DNA of 52,500 bases, from the NCBI GenBank assembly GCA_009746045.1, contig RPFO01000643.1:1-52500 (forward strand), given 5' to 3'. Positions 32,804 through 47,700 of this stretch are shown here, piece after piece (position 1 is the stretch's first letter; every line of letters starts with the position of its first letter). The stretch comes from Mesostigma viride (taxonomy: Eukaryota; Streptophyta; Mesostigmatophyceae; Mesostigmatales; Mesostigmataceae). The notes beneath the pieces are model-generated. The model was not told where the DNA came from. It made no database searches and saw only the letters and a program-made list of their open reading frames with translations. The position numbers and the translations under genes were made by a program.

Positions 32804-33054
32804 GTAAACCACATCCATGCCTGCAATGTGGAGCACACCTTACGTGTCATGCCACTTAAGGTTGATGGCCACTCATGCTCCGATCTCTCTCAATTCATCT
32901 CTTCCCACCCGCCACTAGGAGAGCCAGGAGGGAGAGAGAATTGAGAAGGTAGGTAGACAGGTAGACTGAGAGAGAGGGGTGGTGGTGGGGGCAGGGGGGG
33001 GGAGAGAGAGAGCGAGAGGGCAAGAGAGAAGAGAGAGCGCGAGAGCGAGCTAGC

Positions 33055-33778
<724 letters not shown>

Positions 33779-35740
33779 TCGGGGTTCTTTGAACGGAGTT
33801 TCTTCTATACGTGAATGCGGGAACAAGAGGCCGCTGGATGAGCGGCTTATAGGTCGTAGTGTTTACTCGTAGCTGTTTGGCTAGAGCTTTTGTGATTAGT
33901 AGATGCAATATAGTGCATGGTTGAAAAATGAATTAAATAAAATGTGCGTTCCGCGCTTGGGTTGATTATACCCGGGCGGAACGGGGCGTGAGGTGCAGTG
34001 CCCCTGAAAAGAACAACCTACGCATTATTTAATACTAGCCGTGCAGATTCGGGATATTCTACCCCCGGTTTGTACGGTTAGCGTCTTACTAGCATCCACT
34101 AAACATAAGGGTTTAATGACGTCAGTTAGCTAGGGATAAGGGAGGTTTTGCGACTAAAAGCCGCTCTGGCTGGTTTTGTCGGCCTCTTTCTTTGCTCGTT
34201 GTCGTTGCGGCGGCAGCCGCAGCTATGGGTGCTGCGGAGCAAAATCCCAAAAGCACTGGTTGCACTGGCCACTTGGCCAGTGGTGAGACTTCCAGTTGTT
34301 AACCGGCCAGGCGTAGTTCCTCGCTCGGTTAACTAAAAGAAAAGAAAATGATTACCTCCGGTCCGCACCTTTTCCCCAGCTTGGGGTCTTTGGTGGGCCG
34401 GATGCCGTGACAGGTGCTCAACTGTCGCTTGGTCGGCCCAGTGCGCGAGCTGGTGCTCCGTACCTGGGGATGCTTGCACCCCGGGTTGGAGCCGGATGGC
34501 TGGCACTGGCGACCCGTGTCTCGGTCCGCGGCCTGCGGCTTTTTCTTCGGAAATTGCTGCTGGCCAGCAAACTTTGCAATTGCCTTCCGCCGAGGGGGGG
34601 GTGGTTGGGGCTGGGGACGGCGATGGGAAAAGCGCCTAAGCTAGAAATTTTTTCCCCACGCATAGAAACCTCGGGGGGAATGCGGTCTTGGCTGAACGGA
34701 CTCTCGTTCAGCCAGGTGCCTGGGGCTGTGGCCTCGGGCATCCGGGCTGGCGGGGCCTGGGCTAGGTCCACGTTTTTTCTCGAAGCACCCCGGGTCTATG
34801 GGGAGACGGCCATAGCGGTACCGACTCGGGGCCCCGAGAGGGGTCATGATAGGCTGGCCGTGCGCAATCGCAGTGCAAATGCGCTGGGCCTTTTTGGGCC
34901 TGGCCATGCATCCACAGCCGCCGGGCACACGCCTCCCGATGTGGGGGGGCTCCCGTTTTGCGGCAGGGCGGTCACTTGTGACAACGAGCAAGGTGGAGTG
35001 CGGCTTCAAGGGAAAGCCAGGGCGGGGGTGATTGGGCAACGTACTTCATGAAGGGCCTTGAACGGCGTGCCTCCGGGCATGTCAATTAGTGTCACATGTA
35101 TGCTTCCACTTATTGTTTTAATGAAGATGCTGGTTTTTGTGGGAGCTACGTGGGACATGAATCGGGGTTCTTTGAACGGAGTTTCTTCTATACGTGAATG
35201 CGGGAACAAGAGGCCGCTGGATGAGCGGCTTATAGGTCGTAGTGTTTACTCGTAGCTGTTTGGCTAGAGCTTTTGTGATTAGTAGATGCAATATAGTGCA
35301 TGGTTGAAAAATGAATTAAATAAAATGTGCGTTCCGCGCTTGGGTTGATTATACCCGGGCGGAACGGGGCGTGAGGTGCAGTGCCCCTGAAAAGAACAAC
35401 CTACGCATTATTTAATACTAGCCGTGCAGATTCGGGATATTCTACCCCCGGTTTGTACGGTTAGCGTCTTACTAGCATCCACTAAACATAAGGGTTTAAT
35501 GACGTCAGTTAGCTAGGGATAAGGGAGGTTTTGCGACTAAAAGCCGCTCTGGCTGGTTTTGTCGGCCTCTTTCTTTGCTCCCCACCCACCCACCCGTGTC
35601 TTGGTTGCCTCTAGGGCAACGTACTTCATGAAGGGCCTTGAACGGCGTGCCTCCGGGCATGTCAATTAGTGTCACATGTATGCTTCCACTTATTGTTTTA
35701 ATGAAGATGCTGGTTTTTGTGGGAGCTACGTGGGACATGA
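33779..35740. repeat. Duplicated module X-Y-Z / X-W-Z downstream of the phosphodiesterase gene
   Basis: X (33779-34197, 419 bp) recurs at 35161-35579. Z (35035-35160) recurs at 35613-35740. Copies are essentially identical. In the first unit X and Z are separated by Y (34198-35034, GC-rich, with open frames of 214 and 132 codons on opposite strands that I do not recognise); in the second by W, a 33-bp CCCA-rich piece. The arrangement looks like a tandem duplication in which one copy lost or gained Y. The right copy of Z ends 18 bp past the phosphodiesterase stop codon in gene orientation. Confidence 0.85.
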
Positions 35741-35757
35741 AAACAAAATATCTTAAG

Positions 35758-38700
35758 TTACAGACTGGTCCCCTGCAGCTCTCGCTTCCAGTGCTCAATG
35801 TTGGACGTCATGTAGGACAGGAGGGGGTTCATCTTGGGAAATGCCTGCACGTTGCATGCAAGGGAGGGAAGTTGGAATAAGAATCATAAGCAACAAATAG
35901 GAATCATAAGCAACCGATCAGATGCGGGAGGGGGTGCGATGAGGATAATACCAAGACATGAATCATGAGCAACCGATCAGATGCGGGAGGGGGTGCAATG
36001 AGGATAATACCAAGACATGAATCATAAGCAACCGATCAGATGCGGGAGGGGGTGCAATGAGGATAATACCCAGACATGAATCATGAGCAACCGATCAGAT
36101 GCGGGAGGGGGTGCGATGAGGATAATACCAAGACATGAATCATGAGCAACAGATCAGATGCGGGAGGGGGTGCGATGAGGATAATACCAAGACATGAATC
36201 ATGAGCAACAGATCAGATGCGGGAGGGGGTGCGATGAGGATAATACCAAGACATGAATCATGAGCAACAGATCAGATGCGGGAGGGGGTGCGATGAGGAT
36301 AATACCAAGACATGAATCATGAGCAACAGATCAGATGCGGGAGGGGGTGCGATGAGGATAATACCCAGACATGAATCATAAGCAACCGATCAGATGCGGG
36401 AGGGGGTGCGATGAGTATAATACCCAGACATGAATCATGAGCAACAGATCAGATGCGGGAGGGGGTGCGATGAGGATAATACCAAGACACGAATCATGAG
36501 CAACCGATCAGATGCGGGAGGGGGTGCGATGAGGATAATACCAACACATGAATCATGAGCAACCGATCAGATGCGGGAGGGAGTTCGACGAGTATAGTAC
36601 CAAGACATAAGCACCAGCAGAGTCTGCTTTTCGACCAAAGCATCGCTAAGCACCAGCAGAGTCTGCCTTTGGACCAAAGCTAGCAGTACATCAATAACAC
36701 TAATTATTTAAATCTAAAATGAGTAACACTGTACGTGACTGGTATCGGGGCCATTGGAGTGCAGCCCAACCAGGTACATTTTGTGTACAAATTTATATGC
36801 GCCCACCTGGCGGAGCCTTTGCCATCACGTCCAGCGGTGTACACCAAAAGTTGGTGTAACAAACAAGTTTTGACATTGCTTGGGCATAAGCAATGCCCAT
36901 CCCAGCGGGAGCGCAAGTCCCGTTACAATGACCAGGATAAGTGCTTTGAGGCAGCGTGGGTGGGTGACTGAGAGCTGCAAAGAGGACTGCCACCTTGCTG
37001 GCACCGCACTAAGTGCACGGGGTAGTGTCGTTTCCTACTGGCGCCGCACCACCGGTGGAGCTGGTTTTGGATATTTTATGCAACACAATAGCACCACCGC
37101 CATGACTACATGCGCCGTGCCACTTACACAGTTATTACTACATTCTACTAACCCAGGTGCTTATACCTTACTCCTCAAGCAAAAAAAAAAGTAGGACAGT
37201 CGCAGAAGTCACTACACCAGCCCTACACTACCGGGTTACAGGCGCCAGAATGCTGCACGTCAAGATTACTGCATCATTGCAGCTATATATATACTACTAT
37301 ATATATAGCTGGACGGCCCCCCTTTGGAGCCATTTGCTGTCAGTATAGAATGAGCAGGAGCTCACCAGGTACATAAATGCAGGGCCATTGTTCTGGCAGC
37401 ATCGGTATTGTTGGCAGATTCTGCCACCTGCACTCACCCATATGGAAACGAGCTTGTCGTTTGCTGCATCTGGGCCGACTTATCTCGTGGCCGAGTCAGT
37501 TTCAATGTCCTCGGGCCCTCTGGCGGGCCGGCAGACTGTTAGATGCCTGCAGCTGTTTGTTGTATTGGCTAATGATTACAATCCGCTTAATTGCTCCTGC
37601 ATGTTTTGCCATCTGATTATGTAGGCTGTCTCATTCCTGAAACTATTATTTTCAATGAATGTACTACTACAAGCGATTTTTCATTTCGCTTTTGCACATA
37701 GATTCGTTTGCGTTCGCGTGATTAACTAAACCACATTGAGGGTTCAATAGCAATTTGCGAGGTAAGCCCAGACATTGTGTTGAACTTTGTGCGAGGCCCG
37801 TTTGGTGCCCGCGGGGTGCTTGTAACTACATAACCAAAAACCCTACTAGACACGGCCACCTTATTCTTACAAACATCAAACCTTGCAAACGCAAATGTGG
37901 AAATGCCAGCAATCATGCAGTCAAAGTGTACTGCACTGGCTGCCTTCTGAGGCTATCAATACCCAGCCTGGTGGTGTGCAGTGTGTGCAGTGTGTGCAGT
38001 GTGTGCAGTGTGTGCAGTGTGCGCAGTGTGTGCAGTGTGTGCAGTGTGTGCAGTGTGTGCAGTGAGTGCAGTGTGTGCAGTGTGTGCAGTGTGTGCAGTG
38101 CACATGTGCAGTGTGTGCAGTGTGTGCAGTGTGTGCAGTGTGTGCAGTGTGTGCAGTGTGTGCAGTGTGTGCAGTGTGTGCAGTGTGTGCAGTGTGTGCA
38201 GTGTGTGCAGTGTGTGCAGTGTGTGCAGTGTGTGCAGTGTGTGCAGTGTGTGCAGTGTGTGCAGTGTGTGCAGTGCACATGTGCAGTGTGTGCAGTGTGT
38301 GCAGTGTGTGCAGTGTGTGCAGTGTGTGCAGTGTGTGCAGTGTGTGCAGTGTGTGCAGTGTGTGCAGTGTGTGCAGTGTGTGCAGTGTGTGCAGTGTGTG
38401 CAGTGTGTGCAGTGTGTGCATTGTGTGCATCGTGTGCATTGTGTGCAGTGTGTGCAGTGTGTGCAGTGTGTGCAGTGTGCGCAGTGTGTGCAGTGTGTGC
38501 AGTGCACATGTGCAGTGTGTGCAGTGTGTGCAGTGCACATGTGCAGTGTGTGCAGTGTGTGCAGTGTGTGCAGTGTGTGCAGTGTGTGCAGTGTGTGCAG
38601 TGTGTGCAGTGTGTGCAGTGTGTGCAGTGTGTGCAGTGTGTGCAGTGTGTGCAGTGTGTGCAGTGTGTGCAGTGTGTGCAGTGTGTGCAGTGTGTGCAGT

Positions 38701-41700
38701 GTGTGCAGTGTGTGCAGTGTGTGCAGTGTGTGCAGTGTGTGCAGTGTGTGCAGTGTATGCAGTGTGTGCAGTGTGTGCAGTGCACATGTGCAGTGTGTGC
38801 AGTGTGTGCAGTGTGTGTGCGCGCGCGTGCGCGTGTGTGCTTTAGAGACATCCGCAATATGCATGCCAGCCACTCACCTTGACCAATGCTTCGAATAGGG
38901 GCATGGCGAAAAATTGGAAGAAACCTGCATGAGACATCCATCGCATGTGGGGCAGCAACAACTAAAGGCATGCAAATGGTCAGCGCTCACAAACCATCTA
39001 GCATGACTGGAACGACGTTGTGGAAGCCGTAGTCATGAGCTAGACGTAGTTATTGACTAAATTGGCTAGATGCCTCGTCAATGACACCCCTAACGCTTAC
39101 ACAATTTCCCCCCCCCTAACGTTCGAAGGTTAGTTATTGACTTAAGTGGCTAGATGCCTTGTCAATGACCCCCCTAACGCTTACGTTATTTCCCCCCTGA
39201 TGTTAGAAGATTAGTTGTTGACTAAACTGGCTATAGATGCCTCGGCAATGAGGACGTTTCCACTATTTCCCCTCTCATGTTCGAGGGCTTTTACCTGTGC
39301 AAACAAAGGCCTAGTTAGACTTATTACCTGTGCACGCAAATGCCTAGTATCACAAATAGGTAGTAGCCACTTAATCACACACTTCCAAGCAGTCCATGGC
39401 GGGATCGGACAGAACAGGATGATACTTTCATGGTGCTACTATTAGTACTACGAATACTAATATAAAATGATCTTAGTATTAGTAATATTATTACTAATAG
39501 TAGAAAAAAGACCAGGTGATAGTATTAGCGCTAATATTTTGAAAAGACAGGAACCTATAATGTATTCACTTCACCGCTCTATTTTCTGCAACTGACAGTT
39601 CCCCGCTGCACAACCCGCGGAATGCTGCAGCATAAACATTTGATGACCAGAGACTCACCAAGCTGTGCAGTAGCAGGAAGGCGCCAGGATCGAGGCAGGT
39701 TGTGGCAGGCAGCACCACCGTTCCATGGGCGGCCATGTTACCGTTGACCAGGCAAAGCCCAAGGTCACCGTTGAGGAGACAAGCCGATCAATGCCGGAGG
39801 AGGACCGAGCCACGCAAGAGGTCAAGTCATGTAAAAGGGTCAGCCATGCATGATGACGGGAAAGCCGCACATGGCAACACAGAGAGGTAAACAAGGAGTG
39901 AAACAGGAGGGGAAAGCAGAGCAGAAGAATGAAGGGGGAAAAGCAGAGTGCTCGAATCAGGAGGGGAGGTAGCATGAAGCAAAACGGGGAGCACGCGAAT
40001 GTACGAACACTATTAACAAATATTTTTCGAGCAGCCACATGAGCATATAGTTATTGTGCGCTGCTGTTTCTGATTTTCCTGTTGCAAACTAGTTTGTCCA
40101 TGTCCGGGTAAAAGGACCAGAGGACTAAAACGAGGATACCTTGAAGGAAGCTGACTATGACAGATGATTATGAAGGGAGCTGTCTATGACAAATGCTTAT
40201 GAAGGGAGCTGACTATGACAAATGCTTATGAAGGGAGCTGACTATGACAATTGCTTATGAAGGGAGCTGACTATGACAAATGCTTATGAAGGGAGCTGAC
40301 TATGACAAATGATTATGAAGGGAGCTGACTATGACAAATGCTCATGAAGGGAGCTGACTATGACAAATGCTTATGAAGGAAGCTGGCTATGACGCTCGAT
40401 GACAGCTTGAAGGACATTCAAACTCAGCCAACGGTAGGTTCGGTTGCATGGTGTTTGCAAACAACGCAGGGACAATGTAAATGCCGAATCCTTGGCTTGT
40501 GTGCGATGGCCAAGCAATGTGGGGGCTGAACCACCCACACACAAGACACCTGCAGCTTGGTCATGCCATTCTTGTGTGCCGGTCTACCATTTAGAAAAAA
40601 TGGCCAAATTATTTTTAAAAAATTTATTATTTATGCGGACATGGTGGATAATCTCAAGTGTTACTTCTGCGCCTTAAACAATAATGTGGGGCACACTTGT
40701 GACTTGGGCACGGTTTTGCTGCAGTGGTCTATGAAGGGGCAACAAGAATGCCAGGTCCAATCAATACTAGAACATAGGGATCCAACAGGTAATGTCTATG
40801 AAGGGGCAACAAGAATGCCAGGTCCAATCAATACTAGAACACAGGGATCCAACAGGTAATTGCTGGAGGCGTACCTGCGACTTGGGCAGGTTGTTGCTGA
40901 AGCGGTCCATGAACGGAGACACGGCCAGCTGGGCAGCCCTCTCCCGGTCTGTGAGGGAACAGCAAGCACACGACCCCACAAATGAAAGTAACAATGGTGG
41001 GATTGCCAACATCCAAAGCAACAGCAGGAGCAGGAGCCACGCTATGCCTGTCAAAACTTATATATGCAGTTTAGCCGTAAGTGTTTCTTGTCCAGTTAGC
41101 ACTTGACGCGGTGCGGGAGGGTAGAAGTCCACTGACTCATGCGGAAAAAGAAGTAAAAATGGTAAGCACAGATGGCATAGCGACGTGAGCACTGATTAGC
41201 TGGGACTAGACCCAAGGGTCGTTGACAGGTTCGGATAGCTGGTGCAGACATGCAACCTACTCGGTCAATCAGCAGGAACACATGGCAAAACCACAACACT
41301 TCAATAACCAACATAATTCAGACAGTGATTTTACCCCCTTTCTTGCAAACCTCCGCGCTCCCTTGTGACCATGACGAACAACTACAACGATAGCCGAAGC
41401 AAAGCAGCCTGTAGTAAGACCTTTTGTTTGTAGAACTCCATGGTAGCAAGGTACGTCTGCTTACTAGTAGCTTTTGAAAAATAGATTAAGCTGTCAAGGC
41501 TTTACTTCTCACCTCCTTGTTATTAGAAAACTCCTCGGTCACATGGTACTACCATTTCAATACTTACAAAAGCACTCAAGTAGAGATGACGTCTGCAGCG
41601 CTCACCTCCTTGTCGGTAGAACTCCTCGGTCACACGGTACTACCATTTCAATACTTACAATAGCACTCAAGTAGAGATGACGTCTGCGGCGCTCACCTCC

Positions 41701-44700
41701 TTGTCGGTAGAACTCCTCGGTCACACGGTACTACCATTTCAATACTTACAATAGCACTCAAGTAGAGATGACGTCTGCGGCGCTCACCTCCTTGTCGGTA
41801 GAACTCCTCGGTCACACGGTACTACCATTTCAATACTTACAATAGCACTCAAGTAGAGATGACGTCTGCGGCGCTCACCTCCTTGTCGGTAGAACTCCTC
41901 GGTCACACGGTACTACCATTTCAATACTTACAATAGCACTCAAGTAGAGATGACGTCTGCGGCGCTCACCTCCTTGTCGGTAGAACTCCTCGGTCACACG
42001 GTACTACCATTTCAATACTTACAATAGCACTCAAGTAGAGATGACGTCTGCGGCGCTCACCTCCTTGTCGGTAGAACTCCTCGGTCACACGGTACTACCA
42101 TTTCAATACTTACAATAGCACTCAAGTAGAGATGACGTCTGCGGCGCTCACCTCCTTGTCGGTAGAACTCCTCGGTCACACGGTACTACCATTTCAATAC
42201 TTACAATAGCACTCAAGTAGAGATGACGTCTGCGGCGCTCACCTCCTTGTCGGTAGAACTCCTCGGTCACACGCTGCGACCACTCACGGTGGATGGCTAG
42301 CGGCTTGGCGGAATGCCTGCAAATCCATCACACAACCGATGAAGAAATGCTATTATTATGAATGGAGCTGTGCAGTCCAGTCCCACCGCGAGTTAGCTCA
42401 GGCGCGCGTTGGCAGAGGTGCCGGAGGTGACTAGCATGCGAGCAATGACTAGCATTACAGCAATGAATCGCACTAGAGCAATCAGACCAGCACTAGGAGC
42501 AACGACTAGCATTAGAGCAACGACTAACGATAGAGCCATGATTAGCATTAGAGCAACGTCTAGCATTAGAGCAATGACTGGCATGTCAATGACCGTGAGC
42601 ACATTAGCAGCGCGGCCACAAGCCTGTAAGGGGAAGGTTAGCCATCGACATAAGGTTGAGGTTGACCAAGTTGAGCACAGCAAACACACACGCAAACGCA
42701 CACACACAAACAGCACATTGACGGTAGAGCAAAGCTTAAGGGAGCTGGTTCCGAAGGCCAGTGTGTCATGCGTCAGTCATGTGTATTCTGTCACTGCCTT
42801 TTCTACAGCAACCATTTGTTAAATATTTTTTGGCTCACCCGATTCCGGCTAGGCATACCATCTACTTATAACCCTGGCAGACGTACCCGATGTCGGCCAC
42901 CTTGAGGCTGAGCTGCAGGAGCAGCATCCGGTCTGAGTCCTTGCTGGCGTCCCAGGGCGTGTTCTGGCAGATCCGCGCCTTGAGCTGATCGAGAAAAACA
43001 AAGTGGCGCTTGAGGTCGGATGCCAGCACCATGTCGATGACGATGTGTCGCAGTTCCGTGAAGTCCCCGTCGCTCAGCACCTACATGGAGAAAATAGATG
43101 AAAAGAAGGGATGAAAACACCCCCGATGAACCACATACCAATACACGATCACCGCACGTCTATATATATTGGCACCTGCGGGCACAATTAAGAGATGAAA
43201 AAGAGATCGAGACACATACACCCCCGTTGAAACATATACTAGTACTAGTACAGGATCAGTTGACATGCGTGCTATTAGCACCTGCGGGCACAAGAGATGA
43301 CACAAAACCAAACATGATCTTGTGTAAACCCTCCCAAGAAATGATTCGTCAAATCCACATCGCTCAGCAGCTTGTACAGGGACAACCATGGGCGGATAGC
43401 ATAGCGGGCAATCGTTGTTTAGAACTTAACTATAACTTACGGTTACCATTGTAGTCATGAAAGTGGGTAGATCTCGTGGCTATCTACGTCTGCCATCTGT
43501 AGTTGCTGTTTGCAAGCCAGCACGGTCATCATCGAATACCAAGCAAGCAACATGGCTGTTTACCCTATTATTTGAGCATTCTTTTACAAGGCATGGTGCT
43601 GGCCACACCTGGAAAACAAGTTCTAGTGTTAGCGCAGAAATGAGCTATGGACAGCAGCCCGAGGACTGGCCCGATGCCTGCATTAATATGTCGTGTAAAC
43701 CCAGAAAGTGCAATCCTGGTGATAACGTTGCCATTTAATCATGACTTTGTAACAGGTATAGCTACAAGCGTTTGCATATATCCAAGCAAAAACATCCCGG
43801 TTGCCAGTAAATGGAAAACGTGGGAATCACAAGGTGCCCAGGTAGACATCTAAGGGCCTTTCCACATTTAGCGAGAATTAGCGCGAATTAGGAGGCTTCG
43901 GATCGGTCCAGGCTGGAAAAATAGGCTCGACGTCTGTTTGGCGAGCGAAATAGCGATGGAGTTATCGGAAGGTCGCTTCCACATCCGGTTCCAAACCACA
44001 TTAGTACATATTAGTACTAGGCCGCTGAAATTTTCTGTCCGTACAAGGACTGCGCACCGTAACGCGAGAAGTTGTTGTTGGTGACCAGTGCGCCGTACTG
44101 AACACGCTTAACGTAATATACTCACTGAACGACTGACTCCGTACTGACTGATTCAAGTTGCGTCAGTCAAGGCTGCACTGGACCGCTTCGACCCAAGCTT
44201 TGACCTCTAATTTGAATAGGAACTCGGTGGAACTGCTATTCTGGCAGTTCCGCGAGTTCGACCCCAGTTCCGGTCGAAATAGCGGCCGACATTTATTTTG
44301 ACGGTCCCATGTGGACATTATCGTTCCGGAACCAGCTGCATTAGGACCCTAAACCCCCCGAACTGACGAATGTGGTAAGGGCCTAAGGCAAGTACAAATA
44401 TGATCGATTATACTGAACATGCTTCACTATTCACATTCACTTTATTTATATTATGATCGCGCATACTGAACATTCTTCACTATTAACATTTACTTTTTAT
44501 TTATATTATGATCGCGCATACTGAACATTCTTCACTATTAACATTTACTTTATTTATATTATGATCGCGCATACTGAACATTCTTCACTATTAACATTTA
44601 CTTTATTTATATTATGATCGCGCATACTGAACATGCTTCACTGTTCACATTCAATTTATTTATATTATGATTGCGCATACTGAACATGCTTCACTATTAA

Positions 44701-47700
44701 CATTCACTTTATTTATATTATGATTGCGCATACTGAACATGCTTCACTACTAACATTCAATTTATTTATATTATGATTGCGCATACTGAAAAGGCTTCAC
44801 TATTAACATTCACTTTATTTATATTATGATCGCGCATACTGAACATGCTTCACTATTAACATTCACTTTATTTATATTATGATCGCGCACACTGAACATG
44901 CTTCACCATTCACATTCACTATATTTATATTATGATCGCGCATACTGAACATGCTTCACTATAAACATTTACTTTATTTCTTCATTACATGCAGCGTAGC
45001 AATAGATCACTCCAGTGTTCTCAAGCCACCTAGCCCCACTTGTCCTCTCAGGGCGGGGGGTGTGGGGGTTGGTAGGGGGGGCGAATGGGGACTCTCCTTT
45101 GGGGCATATCCTCTCAGACCCCTCTGATCTTGCACATGTGTGACCTGGCTACCTCTCAGCTGAAAACCTTGCACAGCTCGCTAATTGCTGTATACTGAAG
45201 GCGATACTAATACCATGCACTAAATGATAATGGAGAATAATACTAGCCGATGCTACCAAATGCTAGCAAGCACCCACCAGAAGGCAGTTGCGCTGCAAGT
45301 TGCCGTACAGCAGATAAAATGCGTTACTAGCAAGTGCTAGCAATTGCTAGCAAACACCCACCTCCAGGAAGTTGCAGTGCTTGTTGCTGTACAGCAAATG
45401 GAATGCCTCGGCCAGGTGAAAGTTTTCCAGCGGCGACTGGTCATTATAAATAGTGGCCAGGTCCTCGCGCGTCCGCGTCAGGAAATCATTGTTGACGCCT
45501 GTTGCAGGGAAGGTGAAACAAAGCAGAGTGAGAACACACACAGAACATACAAAGTTCAAAACCCTGCTACAAACTTCACAAACTGGTAGGTGCTGGTAAC
45601 TACAGAGTCCCTTCTGCAGTTGGAGTATGTAGGCCTGAGAGTATAAAGCGTCAACAACAGTGCCAAGCTACGGAGGCAACGTATTTTCGTAGGAGTACAA
45701 CAAAACTTGTGCTGTACTGCTAAACCCCAGCACTGCTCACCCGCGCACTCGTAGCTAATAATGAAGGAGCGCCCAACTCAACACTGCACCATCGCAACCT
45801 ATCTTTATAGCTACAGTGACCAGCACTGTTATACTCGCACTTGCGGCCTTGTATTATTACGAATAGGCGCCGCACACAGCTCCGCACAACAATGACCTCG
45901 CATGACTATAACTACACAACTGACTACTCGCATGATTATAACTACACAACTGACTACTCGCATGATTATAGCTGTACAACTACTCGTATGATTATAACTA
46001 CACAACTGACTACTCGCATGATCTTATAGCTACACAACTACTCGCATGATTATAACTACACAACTGACTACTCGTATGATTATAACTATACAACTACTCG
46101 TATGATTATAACTACACAACTGACTACTCGTATGATTATAACTACACAACTACTTGTATGATTATAACTACACAACTGACTACTCATATGGTCATAGCTG
46201 TACAACTACTCGTATGATTATAACTACACAACTACTCGCATGATTATAACTACAATGACCGGTACGATATTTCTTACCCGGGTGCTTGTAGTCGTGAACC
46301 AGTGCCGCACAGACGGCCGCCAGCTTGTCGATGCTGCGCAGGTGGTCGCCCATGCCGCTGCGGGTAAGAATGTGGAAAAGACTCGCGGAGACGTCGGTGA
46401 TGTGCGCCGGGTTGTGGTAGGGGTGGTCGTGCATGCCCCTGCGATCGGCAAGCACATGGGTAGCAGTACATGGACACTGACGATAAGTGGATCGCGTTGT
46501 GGTTGGGGTGGTTGTACATGCCCGTGTGAAGCATTCATTAAATTGCGGCCATGCAAGAGTCATTGTGCAGAAACAAAGGCAAGATTAATTACGAGAACAC
46601 AAGTATGCAATCTTATCTATCCATATGTGATACTATCTATCAGGTAGTATCGATATATGATCACGCGAACACCATTAGGCAATCTTATTGCGCATGTTGA
46701 GCTAATCATGTAATCATATTAGTGGTAATAACTAACAATTCATGTAATCGTAGTAATAATAGCGAACAAGTTAAATTAAAATAAACAACACCGGCCAGTA
46801 AAAGAGACAGCAGTCTTGGCACACAGATGGCAACACTGGGTAGGTTTCTGAGTTGGTGAGTCACGGCACAAAAGGCAAAACAAGAGCATGCACGACAACA
46901 TTCAGTCTATTAACTGGCAGCGGATTGCTTGGAAAGGGACACATGTGTAGTACTTAGGAATATAAAGGCTTAGTACAGTATAGATACTCATAAATAGCTC
47001 TGTTTGCAATGGATAGCATAGCTGCTGACTGCTAAGCATGCCTCTAACCAGCAGAACGGACTAGGCAATCCCTATTTCAACAGACCAGGTAGTCCCTATA
47101 TATTCCATAGCATCAACAGCAAGGTTTCTGTCTCATGACAAAGTGACGGCATGGAGTTGCCCATAAACCAGGTTTGCGCGTTCGCAGGATAAAAAACGCA
47201 TGAATAGAACCAGAAAGGAACGACCTGAATGAATAAGACCAGTAAGGAATGCCTTGAATGAGTAAAACCATTGCAGGGTTACAAATCAATGAATAGGACC
47301 AGAAAGGAACGGCTTGAACGAATAAAAGCAGTGCAGGGTTAAAAACGCATGAATATGACCAGTAAAGAACGGCGGAGGAGAAGACTATGCTTGGGGGGGA
47401 TTTGATATTATTACGACTATTATTACGAGCCAGGAAGGCGCCTTCATTTAACAGGCTGCACCATGCAAACCTGACCCTTTCCCTCCCAAGCTTAACGCAC
47501 AACACAGCCCAGGCCAAAGGCTGGACCGAAATCTTCAATGCATTCAAGCATGCATGCCCACTATCGTTTCATATTAGGCTTGACCGATATTGTTTCATCA
47601 AGGGCTTGACCACAATCGTCTCATTTAAGGCTTGACCGCAACGTTGAACACATGCTCATGCGGCGTGTGCCTTACCCTAGGTATGCCAAGGCAAGCCTGG

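Noticed and set aside
31924-32944. Asn-Ser-Ile-Gln-Phe and His-Ser-Ile-Pro-Phe frames
   Set aside because: Pentanucleotide repeat translated in all three frames.
34407-35051. 214-codon open frame in segment Y as a transposase
   Set aside because: No recognisable motif, and an overlapping long frame on the other strand suggests GC-rich chance openness.
38962-38962. Alternative acceptor TTTAG for the penultimate PDE exon, giving LLLPHMRWMSHAGFF
   Set aside because: It keeps the frame but inserts 12 residues directly after the invariant glutamine. The 4-nt microexon gives the family consensus instead. Kept as the fallback.
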